DNA of 64,000 bases, taken from contig OX465104.1 of assembly GCA_949987565.1 (NCBI GenBank), positions 672,978-736,977 on the forward strand. Reading direction: 5' to 3'. Shown in pieces: positions 1 through 13,100 of this stretch. This stretch comes from Luidia sarsii. Lineage: Eukaryota > Echinodermata > Asteroidea > Paxillosida > Luidiidae. The position numbers were made by a program, and so were the translations under genes. The number at the start of each line of letters is the position of its first letter. Position 1 is the stretch's first letter. Under the pieces are notes generated by a model. That model did not search any database, had not been told where the DNA came from, and saw nothing but the letters and a program-made list of their open reading frames with translations.

Positions 1-2270
1 GAGGATTGTGGAGTTTTTTTTAAACGTCACAAAAGAAGACATCAACCAGACCAATACGTTTTAAGCATAAATTATGAATGATTTGAGGAAAGTGTTAGAA
101 GCAGTGTGGAAAAACAAAAACAAAGATGAACACAAAAAAACATACAGGGAAGAATTTTACAGTGCCACACAGCATTTTAAGTTAATTTAAGAATTTATTT
201 TGCGATTGGCTGCACTGGGACACCTTACTAAACACCACTGACGAAAATAGGTGACGATGCTTACTGCGCGGTGCGCCGCGGACGTCAACAAAACCGGGTA
301 ATCTTACGGAAGTGACTAGGCTTGATGAACCTTCTCTATGATTATTCTAATAGTCTGTGGTGTGGAGAAAGTGACTGGGACCTCTTTTAGTGTGAAACTT
401 TCGTCCACATTGTTCAGTTTGAAGAAAAGTCCTTATATCGTCGAAAACCGGTTATTGGAGGATACACACGACACTAGTACTACAGTACAATATGGGACAT
501 AATCATGTAGTGTACAGACAAGAGAGTTTCTAGTTCTACACTTTCAGTTCCAGTTCCACTCCTAATGAACGATGCCTCGTGATGATCTAGTCTAGTAAAC
601 GCACCTTTGGTCAGCAAAGCAAGCCGCCGAATTCACCAGTGACGCGTTGCATCGAATTAAAGGTGAATCTTGTTAGTTCTCTCTGTTTTCAGCAGTCATA
701 TTTCGGGCAATTACTGTCACCTCATACGGCAAAGTAACTTGGCTCTAGACGGTGTTTTTAATCATGGCTGTTTGATCTTACACTTTGGTTGGCCCTACGA
801 TACATGTACCGGTATGTGTGAATGTTAACATTATTAATATTAGTTATTACTTTATTAGGCCATTTAATGTTTATGAAATGGTGAATTTCAACTTGTAGTG
901 GTGGCCTACAAGAGTCCAAATTACAATGCAATGCATTATTATTTTTTATGATGACTGATAATGTATTATAATATTATGTATGTTTTTCTTTTTAAACATT
1001 TTGATATTTGTTTGGATCGTTGTACTTGTACAAATTATTTACGGTACAATACAACTTTACTTAAAAGGATAAAATATCAAAATTGTAAAAAATGTCTCTG
1101 TCACTTTTCCTCTCTTTGTATAATATCCCTGCCAAAAAGTCAATCAGTTTAAAATATTCAACTTTTATTGTCAATTGATTTCATAGCATTCAGGCTAATG
1201 AATTGTATTCCTTGTTGGGTTGCCAATTTATTTTTGTAATATTCATGAAACTGCTCAGCCAAAGTTGGTCAGGCTGCTAGAAAAGTGAATGTTAGCATTC
1301 TTCCTGAATAAAAAATAATATACACCAAAAGTATATATTTGCTAGATTCGTGCATGCAAGGTTTTCCTCCCTGAGTTCTATTCCCCTACACAACATTGGT
1401 AAGATCAAGAAACATAAATGTTCAAAGATTTACCGGTACATGAAACTTATGCAGTGAAGATGGTTAAAGTACAATGTAGAAACCTTGCACTAATATATTT
1501 CTGCCTAAAACGTTGTATTTTGGGAGAAAAGAAATCGTTTAGGTCTCACCGAGATCTAAACTATTTTTCGTAACAGTACGACGTTGAATGCTGCATTTTT
1601 AGGAAAAATTTTAGCGGTTTTCAAGATTTTCTCGAGACTCGGTTGGTGTATTGAGCTGAAATTTTCAAAGGTGTGCTATTTCATGCATATATATATGTTG
1701 GATCAGACAACGTATGGATGCTATTCTTTGACCTCAACCAATGTTGTGTAGGGGCTTTAAGAGTCTGACTTGGCAACGAATACATTTGCTGAATCAATGA
1801 GTCTGGTGAATTGTGGACATGCTAGACCTGATGCGCCATGGGTTCAGAAATGTGCGAGTTGACATTGGGAAGGGAATGAGTCTAAAGCACTGTCATGCAA
1901 TATCTTGTGGAATCAGTACAAGTCTGTACCACATCACAGTCATCATCAATGACATCATCATTCGGCTGTAGAGCAGGCCACTACAAACTTTCTCCAACTG
2001 CTACGGTCTTGGGCCAGAGAAGCAATTCTGTCTGGGAGCAGCATCCCTTCAGTATCTCCCAAGACCACGCCACATCACATTGCAAATGCCATACTGCCGT
2101 TGCTTTTGTGTTAAATATTTTGTTTTTAAAGCTTGATTTTGAGACCCCCCCCTTTAGCGCCCTGTGGCAAATTGTTTTGGACACAAAATACCAGAGCTGG
2201 CTCATCAAAGAGCTGTAAGCTGGTCCACCTCACAGTATAACATGCAGAGCAAACCATGTACAGTGTACAT
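1..2270. other. No gene recognised
   Basis: AT-rich sequence without a convincing exon or long repeat. It could be intergenic DNA or first-intron sequence of the DAGL gene, whose initiator exon I did not find here. Confidence 0.5.
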
Positions 2271-2279
2271 GTATCTGAA

Positions 2280-2430
2280 GATAATACAAAAACTGTTGCA
2301 AACTGCTCACTGACCAAAATGATCTGCAATACATTTATCTCCAAATTTAGAGGGCCTGATGTTTCGATCCTAGCAGGACCTTTGAAAAAGGTCCTGCTAG
2401 GATCGAAACGTCAAGCCTTCTAGCTTTTGA
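2280..2430 (-). mobile_element. Hairpin element, divergent copy
   Basis: Arms around 2355-2375 and 2385-2418 carry the family core TTTCGATCCTAGCAGGACCT and its reverse complement almost back to back. The long arm (TGTTGCAAACTGC...) is on the left. No target duplication is obvious. Confidence 0.75.
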
Positions 2431-3835
2431 GAGTAATCAGGTAAAGTATGTCTGTTAGATGTACAGTATGTTCATGACACAGCCATTTCAGTGAAGCTGC
2501 ATGTACATGTAGGCCTTCTTTCATACATGTACAGGTATCTTTTGTTGGGTGGTGATATTCACATTGCTATTCAATGCGTCTGGGTTTTTTTAAGCACGGA
2601 GTGCAGGGATAACAGCCTGCCTAATCGGACGATCTCTGACCTTTGGGGGAAATCTGAAAGAGAGTTTACAGGCTGTTGGGTTCTTTTAAAGTGGTCGCTG
2701 CATATCTGATGAACAACAGAATACTGCACTATGCTTTGGAAAGTTATTCTTACATTATAATTATGTGTAAGTGCAGTGTATGCAGAACCGGTACAACACT
2801 TTCCATTGTGCAATAATATTTGCATAGCTTTCAACAAGAGCTCTGTCTAGTCCCATTAGGCTGGGCCAATATAGGTATTGTGTACAGGTGTGTATGCAAC
2901 TTCCAATTATACATTCATGTACTTTCATCTACTGTAGGCGTATGTCGAATATTGTCTCCAGTGAGAGGGTGTAGTAGTAGGGAAGATGGATTTTGCCGAC
3001 AAAGAAATGAATAGGCCCTATTTATGAATGTTTTGAAATAGTTTGGATTTACCTTTTTTTTTAATGGAGTGTTGCCAAGCAGCCAACCTGAAATTGAGGC
3101 ACATTTAGGTCGACCCTTAGAATAAAAATAGTATTTCTGCTGCCATATGGGATGTCCATAATGGGCCACCATACATGCACATTTGTACATAAGGTCCTAG
3201 TCTATACAATTAGATACTACCACCGTGGCCTGCTGTGTGTGCACAAACATGTGGCAGCTGGGTAACAGTTGGAGTACAGTGAATAAGATGTGACCTTGGA
3301 AGGTGTTATTTTAATTATTGAGCAGTGTTCATAAGTACCTGTGCAGTCTCAATGGGTCCTGATGAATGTTCAGGTCAGAATTTGCCAGAATCTCTGGATT
3401 TTTGTCACATTTGTGCACAATACTGAAGTTTGAATGTAGATTTGTTGCCTATAGTCAGGATTCTAGCTACTGTATGTAAACCCATTTTTTTTTCGTAGCG
3501 GCTAATTAGCCCTTTCAGAAAATGTTCCATTTCACAACTTTTATGGCTCATTTATGACCAAATAATGGACTAAAGCACATTTGGAATTATTAATTTAGTG
3601 CTGGTGAGCAAATTACTGTTTTGTAACCTGATCGGTGTAGCTAGAGATTTTTGGAAAAAACTAAGTCAAACTGTTTTTTACAAGTGGTTATTTGTGCTTA
3701 ACAGTGTCATTTTTCTACATACATGTACTGTACATGTAGTACTAGTTAGTTGGTCTATTGTGGATTGAGGTTTTTTTAACCCTTTAACGTTGTAGGTATG
3801 AAACCAAAATCTTTCTAAATTTTCTTGTTTGACTA

Positions 3836-3925
3836 AAATTTAGTGGGCCTGACGTTTCGATCCTAGCAGGACCTTTCTCAAAGGCAGAGTGACAAGGACA
3901 AAACAGATACATGTACATGAATTTA
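3836..3925 (-). mobile_element. Hairpin element fragment with internal body
   Basis: One arm (TTTAGTGGGCCTGACGTTTC...CTCAAAGGCAGAG) runs into a body segment (GTGACAAGGACAAAACAG) that also occurs at 38690. This indicates a longer parent element from which the short hairpins derive. A further core fragment is at 4170-4200. Confidence 0.65.
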
Positions 3926-4199
3926 TTTGAATGAATACACACAGACTGAAATGAATGTGTATTCACTTCCCCTTTGTAATGTGGCAGGGCAAACCGATGT
4001 CTACCGAGGATTGAGAGATACCAAGTCCAACCATGCCGGCACTCGTCTTGTTCAACCATCACTGGAGGATTGGCAGCGACGACTTCGTCTTTCCCGGCAT
4101 TTGGTCACTCATCTTCAGAATCATATGGTGTGTTGAGTTTCCTTCAGAAACGGCCTCAGCTTAGACTGCCTTTTTAGAAAGGTCCTGCTGGGATCAGAA

Positions 4200-4760
4200 T
4201 GTCAATTCAATTCAAAATTCATTGATACCCGTGATATACAAAAATGTTGCAAACTGCTTACTGACTAAAATCACCAAAATGCAAATCTCAACATTTAGTG
4301 GGCCTGACGTTTCGATCCTAGCAGGACCTTTCTCAAAGAAAGGTCCTGCTAGGATCGAAACGTCAGGCCCACTAAATTTTGAGATTCATTGATTCCCATG
4401 TGATTGTGTTCATAAACTTTATATCATAATCATACATAGACACAATTGAAACTTTAGGCTGATAACAATACTATGCTACATGTAGTGTGGAAATGGAGGA
4501 AGATGGATGCGTTTACTTTCCTCCCGAAAATTCCTCGGGAAAATCAATCCAATGCCAGCCAACAAGAAAAAGGTTCTCCGAGGATTGAAATGTCGATTCA
4601 ATTCCAAAGACATTGATTTCTATTTCATCGTGTTCATACATCTGCCATACATAATGAATCAATTGACATTTTAATATGCAAATAGCCATACGATGCTACA
4701 TGTACATGTACAGTGTACATGTAATGTGGAAAAGGAGGAATATGTATGAGATTAGCATTT
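4200..4760. repeat. Diverged tandem duplication
   Basis: The segment from 4200 (GTCAATTCAATTC...) through ATGCTACATGTAGTGTGGAAA at about 4470-4500 is echoed at 4590-4745 (GTCGATTCAATTCC ... GATGCTACATG ... ATGTGGAAAAGGAGG). The hairpin element at 4231 is in only the first copy, so it inserted after the duplication. Confidence 0.5.
4231..4383 (-). mobile_element. Hairpin element, 14-bp target duplication
   Basis: Runs from GTGATATACAAAAATGTTGC to ACTAAATTTTGA and folds back on itself around 4338. It is flanked by ATTCATTGATACCC (4217-4230) and ATTCATTGATTCCC (4384-4397), a 14-bp direct repeat with one mismatch. Confidence 0.85.
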
Positions 4761-5567
4761 ATGGTCATTTTGGGATATATGTATAATCCTTCGTCAGTGT
4801 TTACAGGCCGTATGGTTTCTGTGCATCGCTCATCGTGTTGCAATTGATCATAAGTTACGATGGGTTTCATGAAATCAACTACTGCTGGGTTCAATACAAC
4901 AGGCCCTGTAACTTTAAGAGACTACTGAATTTCCTACATGTATGTGCCCAAACCTCAAAAGGAATGAGGCTATTTGATGGTGGTGTCAGTTATCTTGCTA
5001 CATTGTTCTGACACCATCTGTTGCACATCGTGGCTGAATGACTGGTTGCTTCCATTCTTCAATGTGCATTGTATATATGTACCAGCACTCAGACTCAAGT
5101 TTTATTGAGCACTTAGTGGTGAGATAATCTACTTAGACTGCATTAGAGTGGTGCTGGTATCTGTGTGGCTTTAGATCCCTCAAGCAGCTTGCCCACTAGT
5201 GCACATATAACTAGCTTGTGCACTAGTAACTTTTACTAATAATAGCCGCATTTCCACCAGACTTTATTTTGGTGCAACTTAATACAGAGATGAGTTGTAA
5301 TGGTTACCGTACTCTTGCCATGTAAAGTCCAGTATAAAATGGTGAACTTTCCTTTCAGTTGCTTTAACAGAGTCCACTGCAACCTCGGCCTAGTCAATAT
5401 GACCAGGTACATGTACCATGTACTGTAAATATTACCAAGTAAATTAGTCCAGTAGAAACGATGAAACAATGGAACTAAACCAGCCACAACCCCATTTTAG
5501 GGTTGGATGGGTTGAGTTGGTGAAGTTTGATCACTTCCCTCCTGCATGTTAATCATAATAATAAATC

Positions 5568-5746
5568 TCAAAATTTAGTGGGCCTGAAGTTTCCAACTCT
5601 AGCAGGACCTTTCTCAAAGGCAAAGGCTTTCTCTGCCTTTGCGAGAAGGTCCTGCTAGGATCGAAACGTCAGGTCGACTAAATTTGGGAGATTTGCATTT
5701 TGGTAATTTTAGTCAGTAAGCAGTTTGCAACATTTTTGTATATCAC
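5568..5746 (+). mobile_element. Hairpin element, 14-bp target duplication
   Basis: Short arm starts TCAAAATTTAGTGGGCC, long arm ends GCAACATTTTTGTATATCAC. Flanked by perfect 14-bp direct repeats CATAATAATAAATC at 5554-5567 and 5747-5760. Confidence 0.9.
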
Positions 5747-5864
5747 CATAATAATAAATCACATATTATATACATGTACATGTAGGACTGAACTTACTGT
5801 AATACAAAACTGCACCCAAAGTGCTTTACTTACTGAATGCCTCGAGTTCATAGAAAGTGAAGGG

Positions 5865-6020
5865 CATTGTGATGTATCAATCCTAGCAGGATCTTTCTCA
5901 AAAGCCAAAGAGCAAGGACCTGAATAGAAAGGAATGGAAGAAACATGATACTCAGAGGGCAGGGACACTGACAAAGAAGGCAAGTGAGTGGGCAGACAAT
6001 GGCAATGGGAGATCAAGGGG
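5865..6020. mobile_element. Hairpin-family fragment with body sequence
   Basis: Core ATCAATCCTAGCAGGATCTTTCTCAAA-like sequence runs into an A/G-rich body (GAATGGAAGAAACATG...) similar in style to the body after 38690. No second arm is seen. Confidence 0.4.
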
Positions 6021-6635
6021 AAGGATCAGTGGGAAAAAAATTGTCATCGTGAGAACTGGATTTCAATCTCTATAGAATTTTGACTCAAAGTGACACACAA
6101 AAATGTTTCCCTTGCACTCTGAGTTGTGGCAACTTGCCCACTAATGCACATGTACAATAACAGCTTGTGCACTTCTAGTTGCTTTTAACCACTTTGCACC
6201 AGGGACACCATATTTGGGGTCTGCTTTGTTTTATGTGACAGGCTCTCCAAATCCAGGCACCACTTTTGTTCAAGTTTTTAACAAAGACTCTTTTCAGCCT
6301 TGAACAATATGAAGTTATACAAAGACCTGTTTTAAAGCAAGTTGCCACATGAATTGCCAGATTAGCGGTAACAATTGTGGGACCTTTACTGTGGATGATT
6401 GAGGGTAGCACACTGCCACGGGTCGTCGTTCAGGCAGTGGAATTGACCAACATTGTGCAATCCTTACAACTGTGGCAGAGGAGGGGATGGGCACTGTTTC
6501 TGTCCTACATGTACATGTACACACTGTATTTTGTCTCACAGGCAGAAATTGGTTATTCTTTTCACAGATGTACATGTACAGTACATTGTATAAACCACAG
6601 TAATTTTTTTAATGGGCGAAATCAAGGTATAAGCT

Positions 6636-6767
6636 GTGGCTTATATTCTTGCAGTATACATGTATAACAATTAATGGGAGATTATGAAGGGATGCTACTG
6701 CAGCTTATATTCTTGCAGTATGTACATGTACAACAATTAATGGGAGACTATGAAGGGATGCTACAAC
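6636..6767. repeat. Two-copy tandem duplication, about 66 bp
   Basis: CTTATATTCTTGCAGTATAC through GGGAGATTATGAAGGGATGCTAC is repeated immediately (second copy from about 6703) with few differences, one being TACATGTATAAC versus TACATGTACAAC. Confidence 0.85.
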
Positions 6768-6960
6768 CAAATGATATTGTCAACTCTGCTCAAGACTGCA
6801 GTGGTTGGAGACAACTTGTAGTCATCTGCTCCGCGGCCGACCAATGATGATATGATGGGCAGAATAACTTCAAAGACAAATATGTGCTTGTGTCATTAGA
6901 GAAACTTTGGGTTGCAGGGAGTCTTTCAGTGTTGGCTTAATCTTGAGAATCTAAACATAC

Positions 6961-7085
6961 TTTAGGGCCGGGCATTTTGATCCTACCCTAGCAGGACCTT
7001 TCTCAAAAGAGGTCTTGCTAAGATGGAAACATCAGACCAATTTTGGTCAATTAAATCAGTGAGCAGATGGCATCATTTTTCAGTC
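6961..7085 (+). mobile_element. Degenerate hairpin element
   Basis: CCTAGCAGGACCTTTCTCAA is followed directly by its inverted copy AGGTCTTGCTAAGATGGAAA and a worn long arm (TCAGTGAGCAG...). It sits about 100 bp upstream of the first visible DAGL exon. Confidence 0.6.
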
Positions 7086-7186
7086 TGTGCATCAGAATGC
7101 ACAGAGATGTCTGAGATTCTGGATGCTGATGATGATAGTCCAAAACTGACAGTAATCCTTTTTCTCCATGTTTCCCCCTGGTCCAG

Positions 7187-10100
7187 GCTGACGGCCGTCT
7201 TCGTGGTCTACTCCTCCCGGGTCAGTTTCCTGGACTGTCAGGGTCAGCGTCTCCTCCAGACGTACCTGATAGGTCTCCTCACCATCCTAGTCATCTCTGT
7301 CCTCCTGGAGTTCATCATCGTCTACCTGAGTGCCCAAGGCTCCATCCTCAACGCAGCGCCACGGAGACACTTACCTCTGGTAGGTGGGAGAGAAGCATTA
7401 GCGAGGGTTCGAATCCCCCCCCCAAAAAGAAAGAAAAAAAAAAAAAAAACATCTAGCATCTCAGAACAAACATCTAAGAAAACATCTAGCACCCTGACTT
7501 TTGGAGCAGCTGTTCAGTGTTTGGCCCAACAAAGGAAAGTCAAACAATGAAGGGAAAAACTGACTGGGAACTTGTTGCCAATTTTTAGAAATGGTCTCAG
7601 GTTCAAGTCCTGGGGTGGATTTCTCTAAGCCTTACGATGCATCATAATTAAACTTACGACGTAAATTTCCTTAGGTCATAATTTGATGGTTTCTGTGCAT
7701 CTCCCATTGTCGTGCAATTGACCGTAAGTTACGATGAATTTGATTAAATCAACCAAGGGTTAAAAAAAAAAATATCAAAACAAAGGCAATGAAAACTCAG
7801 CAGAGCTTAGCAGACCATTATATTGCAAACTGGACCTGGGGCCAATTTCATAGCGCCGCTTAAGCGTCAAAATGTGCTTAAGCACAAAAACTCATGAGCC
7901 ACAGGATCCCCTTGCCTACCCAAACTTCACTTTTATTTTACACTAAATAAAGAAGAGTGGAATACAAGTCAAAAGCAATGGACATCACATTGCAGGGCAG
8001 CTTGTAATCCTGCTTACACGAGGAAGACTTTTCGTGCTTAGCAGATTTTCACGCTTAAGCGGCTCTATGAAATTGGGCCCTGGTTCTAACCTCTGGCTTT
8101 GCGTACCAGTGCTCTGATTTGTAGTTTTTCTCTTTGCCTTTGGTTCGACAGTTCCTCTACCTAAGGGTCTTCCTCTTCCTGGTGGAGATCTTCTTCAGCG
8201 TCTTTGGTGCCATCTGGACCTTTGGGGAGTGGGAGTTTGACACGGCGGGGAGCTGCGACCGGTCAGTGGTGCATCTGGTGCAGGCAGCCGTGGTGGTCAG
8301 CTGGCTCTTCCTGATGGCCGTAGTCCTGGCCGCGCTCCTCCTGCTCAACCCCTGGCACAGTGGCGAGGAGGAGGAGAGGGATGAGGGGCGTAGTCCCAGC
8401 AGACGACGGCGATGGGAGAGCGGAGGAGGCGTTTCCCCTGACCCTGGCCAGCTCAAGTGGGAACAGAGGTCAGGGACAATTTGTTTTTGTTTTTTCAGGG
8501 AAGAGCTCTAGGCACTGCATTGTGTGGGGGACTGTTTATAAACATCTGTCTACAGGTACTTTTTTTCATTCCCTGCCTCCATCTGTTTGTCCATCCATCC
8601 CTCCATGAGTTTGTCTGTTTGTCCATTTGTACGTCTGTTTGCCTGTCTGTCTGTCTGTCTGTCTGTTTTTCCATCCATCCATCCCTCTGTGTCTCTGTCC
8701 ATTTGTATGTCTGTTTGCCTGTCTGTCTGTCTGTGTGTTGTTTTTCCATCCATCCATCCCTCTGTGTCTCTGTCCATTTGTTCGTCTGTTTGCCTGTCTG
8801 TCTGTCTGTGTGTTGTTTTTCCATCCATCCATCCCTCTGTGTCTCTGTCCATTTGTTCGTCTGTTTGCCTGTCTGTCTGTCTGTGTGTTGTTTTTGCCAT
8901 CCGTCCATCCATCCCTGTGTGTCTCTGTCCGTTTGTCTGTCTGTTTGCCTGTCTGTCTGTCTGTCTGTGTGTTGTTTTTCCATCCGTCCATCCATCCCTC
9001 TGTGTCTCTGTTCGTTTGTCCGACTGTTTGCCTGTCTGTCTGTCTGTGTGTTGTTTTTCCATCCGTCCATCCATCCCTCTGTGTCTCTGTCAGTTTGTCC
9101 GTCTGTTTGCCTGTCTGTCTGTCTGTGTGTTGTTTTTCCATCCGTCCATCCATCCCTCTGTGTCTCTGTCCGTTTGTTCGTCTGTTTGCCTGTCTGTCTG
9201 TCTGTGTGTTGTTTTTCCATCCGTCCATCCATCCCTCTGTGTCTCTGTTCGTTTGTCCGTCTGTTTGCCTGTCTGTCTGTCTGTGTGTTGTTTTTCCATC
9301 CGTCCATCCATCCCTCTGTGTCTCTGTCCGTTTGTCCGTCTGTTTGCCTGTCTGTCTGTCTGTGTGTTGTTTTTCCATCCGTCCATCCATCCCTCTGTGT
9401 CTCTGTCCGTTTGTCCGTCTGTTTGCCTGTCTGTCTGTCTGTGTGTTGTTTTTCCATCCGTCCATCCATCCCTCTGTGTCTCTGTTCGTTTGTCCGTCTG
9501 TTTGCCTGTCTGTCTGTCTGTGTGTTGTTTTTCCATCCGTCCATCCATCCCTCTGTGTCTCTGTCCGTTTGTCCGTCTGTTTGCCTGTCTGCCCTCATTC
9601 CTTCCATCCATCTCTTTTTTATGTCTCCCCAAAAACCAAATGTGAAAATCAAATCTGACATAGACTGCATCTGCAGGTTCTTCTGAGTCAGTCTCGTATG
9701 ACGTTGAACTCCTTTGCTGCTGTCTCACAGGTGCAAGATGCTGTGCTGCTGCGCAGGTAAAGATGACAACGCTCAGACTGCCTATGCAGAAGTTGCCGCC
9801 ATACTCTCCAAATTCTTCCACGTGAGTCCCGAACGTCTCAAACGTTGGTCTCCCTCCCCCCTCCCAGACCAATCAGGATTTGGCGTTAACCTCTTCTCAC
9901 CAGGCCTCTTGTCAGTGCTTTTTGGGCCTGGGCAAAACCAAGTCATTCTGGAACCAGGAACCCAAGGTCTCGGGTTCAAGTCCTGTAACAGACCCTTCCT
10001 CACTTTGAATCATCTGGGATGGTTTTCACGGAACCTTACGATGTATCATAACTCACCTTATGCTGGATAGCCCATGGTGACTTGCAATAAGCCATGTGTT

Positions 10101-13100
10101 TTGTGTGAGTCTAGGGCAAACTCTCATTGAATTACATTACAGTGGAACGTCGCTATAACAAACATCCCGGGATCCAAGGAAAGTGTTCGGAATAGTGGTA
10201 ATTCGTTATAGCAGTTGCGGCCACATTATTTTGTACAAAGAAGTCGGGAGCCAAAGGGCATGTTCGTTATAGCCGAATGTTCGGTATATCAGCATTTGTT
10301 ATAGGGACGTTCCATTGTATCCACAACACAAACATCATGTTACACTGTATATCTACGAGCACTGAGCAGTTTGTTAGTTTGTAAAGCCGCGTCCGCACTG
10401 GACTTAAAATGGGTAAACTAACCAAGCAAATGGGTAAATTGACCATTTTAAGTCCAGTGCGGACAGCCCAGGAAGTTTTCCTCCCAGGTAACTTACCCGA
10501 CTCAAATAACTTACCCGACGTTACTACGTACACACACGGCCGGTAGATTGTGTACAAAACATCCGGTGAAAGGTCACCACGAAAGCGCCCTGATGCGTTT
10601 GTTTGCGCCAGTCGGTTAGTTTTACCGATCGTCTCGGTTAGTTTACCCGAGTCGAATAGTCCAAGTGCGGACGCCTGGAAGATTTACCCATTGGAATGTT
10701 ACCCACGGGCTCGGTAAAAAACAAGTCTAGTGCGGACACGGCTTTAGTCGCCCACTGGTGCCTCTGTCTAAACCAAACATCCTTCCTTAACCCCCTTGCT
10801 GCAACAGGGTCTGGACATTGTGCCTTCGGACATCGTGGCCGGCCTGATCCTGATGCAGTTGGAGCAGGAGAGGCTACTGAGGGAGGGCCAGCAGCCAACC
10901 CTGACCCGTCCTTCTGGTCCCTGCCTGCCTGCCCCCTCACGCCCAGCCCTGGAGGAGGTACCCCTTGCCCTGCACTACCTCCGCTTTGCCAGCAGTGCCT
11001 ATGGTTGGCGCATGGTTCTCTTTGCTAACATATGCTGTGGGGCTTGTAGACTGTTTGGCCACTGCAGGTGAGTTGGGTTGGGGGACCATTGGGAGGTCTT
11101 TAGAAACCTCTGTCTGTACATTCATTTTTCATTCCCCCTTCATCCATCTGTCCATCCATCACTCTGTCTCTGCGTGTTTGTCTGTTTGCCTGTCTATTGG
11201 CTTGTCTGTCCTCATTACTTCCATGCCTCTGTCTATCTATTTGTCTATCCATCCCTCTGTTTGTCCGTCTGTCTATCCATTTATCCATTTATCCATCAAC
11301 CCTCCCACCATCATTTAAAAAAAATCAGAACTAAGCATCTACATGTGTTTCAACTTTTTTCAATATTCTGATTTTGCATTCCAAAACTTATTTGTTTTTG
11401 CTTTTTTTTATATTCAAATTTTTCAAATTTTTCAGGGCTTTTCAATCGACGTGAGTATATTCAAATCACTCTCCCTCTTTTTTCTTGTTACATTCTTTCT
11501 GTCTATGAATGTTAGTTTTTGAGCATGTTGGGATAATGGGTATAGATTCGTAGAGTAGATTTCTATTTTGCTTACAGCTGTCCAATCGTTTGATTCCCTT
11601 GTCTTTGAAACGGCACTACTGTTATGTATCCCTTCCTGGCTATTGTTGAACCTATATAGTTGATGAACAGGTTCCGACTGGTTCTAACTGGTATTGGGCA
11701 TTCTAACTGGTTCTAACTGGTGTTGGGCATTCTACCTGGTTCTAACTGGTATTGGGCATTCTAACTGGTTCTAACTGGTATTGGGCATTCTGACTGGTTC
11801 TAACTGGTATTGGGCATTCTAACTGGTTCTAACTGGTATTGGGCATTCTAACTGGTTCTAACTGGTATTGGGCATTCTAACTGGTTCTAACTGGTTCTAA
11901 TTGGTCATTTCTAATTTTGTGTGGCTTAAACTGGTTCTAGTTGGTCCTGACTGGTTCCCATTGGTTATGATTGGGTCTCAAACTCTCAATGGTTGTGATT
12001 GGCTCTTAGTAGCTTACCATTGGTTGTGGTTGGTTCCGACTGGTCTTGACAGGATCTGGTAGGCTTTAACTGGTTCTCATTGGTACTGATTGGTACCAAC
12101 TGGGTTTGATTGATTCTGACTGGTTCTCACTGGTTACAGTTTGTTCTAACTGGTTCCCACCGGTCCTGGTTTTTTTCTGCTTACTAGTTCAAACTGGTTT
12201 TGAGTATATCCGGTTTGCTCTGGTCGTCTCAGTCCTGTTTCATGCCCTATCTATCCGGTGTAGGTTGCACATGAGAAACAGAATTTGGTTCATCATGATT
12301 AGTTCATTGTGCTGTTCACAAACAGTATTGACGAGGGCTTTTGATAACTTTTGATAACTGGATTTAACCTTTCTGTAATTTGACCAACATTTTTTTTGGG
12401 AAATCTTACAAATTTAACCTACTTACTTAAACCTAACTCACTGACCTGTGGTGGATTTCACAAAGCCTTACTATTTTACAATACTTTACAATGCATCGTA
12501 ACTCAACTTATGATGGATAACCCATCATAAATTGTGATAAACTGTATGGTTTCTGTGCATCGCTCATCGTCTTGCAATTGATCGCAAGTCCGAAAATTGA
12601 GACTTCCAAATTCTTGATACTAGTAGGACTCTGCCTTTGAGAAAGGTCCTGCAGTCAATTTCATCAAACTCATCAGAACTTACGATCAATCGTAAGACAA
12701 TAAGCGATGCACATAAACCATACGGCCTATCACAACTTACAATGGGTTATCCATCGTAAGTTGAGTTATGATGCATCGTAAGGCTTTGTGAAATCCACCC
12801 CTGGTTGGATGAAAACATTTGGATCTCTTATTTCATAAATACTTCTTCAATTTGGTGCCATTTTCTATTTATCTTGCAATTTTCAGCCCGTTAAGAACCA
12901 TGCTCTGTTTTAATAACACTAAATCTTGGTGGTGGATATTTAACCTTTCTTCAGTAGCAAAACAAAATAGTGCAACAAAGATTGGTGCCACACTGTGCTT
13001 AAAACTCATGCATGCATAGTACACATGTTCAGAACTTGCCAAATGGGAACTTGTTCAGATTACGCTGGTCATTTCATGAAACTCATCGTAACTTACGATC

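Noticed and set aside
571..595. Short MPRDDLV frame resembling a DAGL N-terminal ASDDLVFP motif
   Set aside because: Stops after seven codons with no donor; chance similarity.
8457..9686. Long Cys/Val/Ser-rich frames on plus and Thr/Asp/Arg-rich frames on minus
   Set aside because: Produced by the 79-bp minisatellite in a DAGL intron; no domain, and open in several frames at once.
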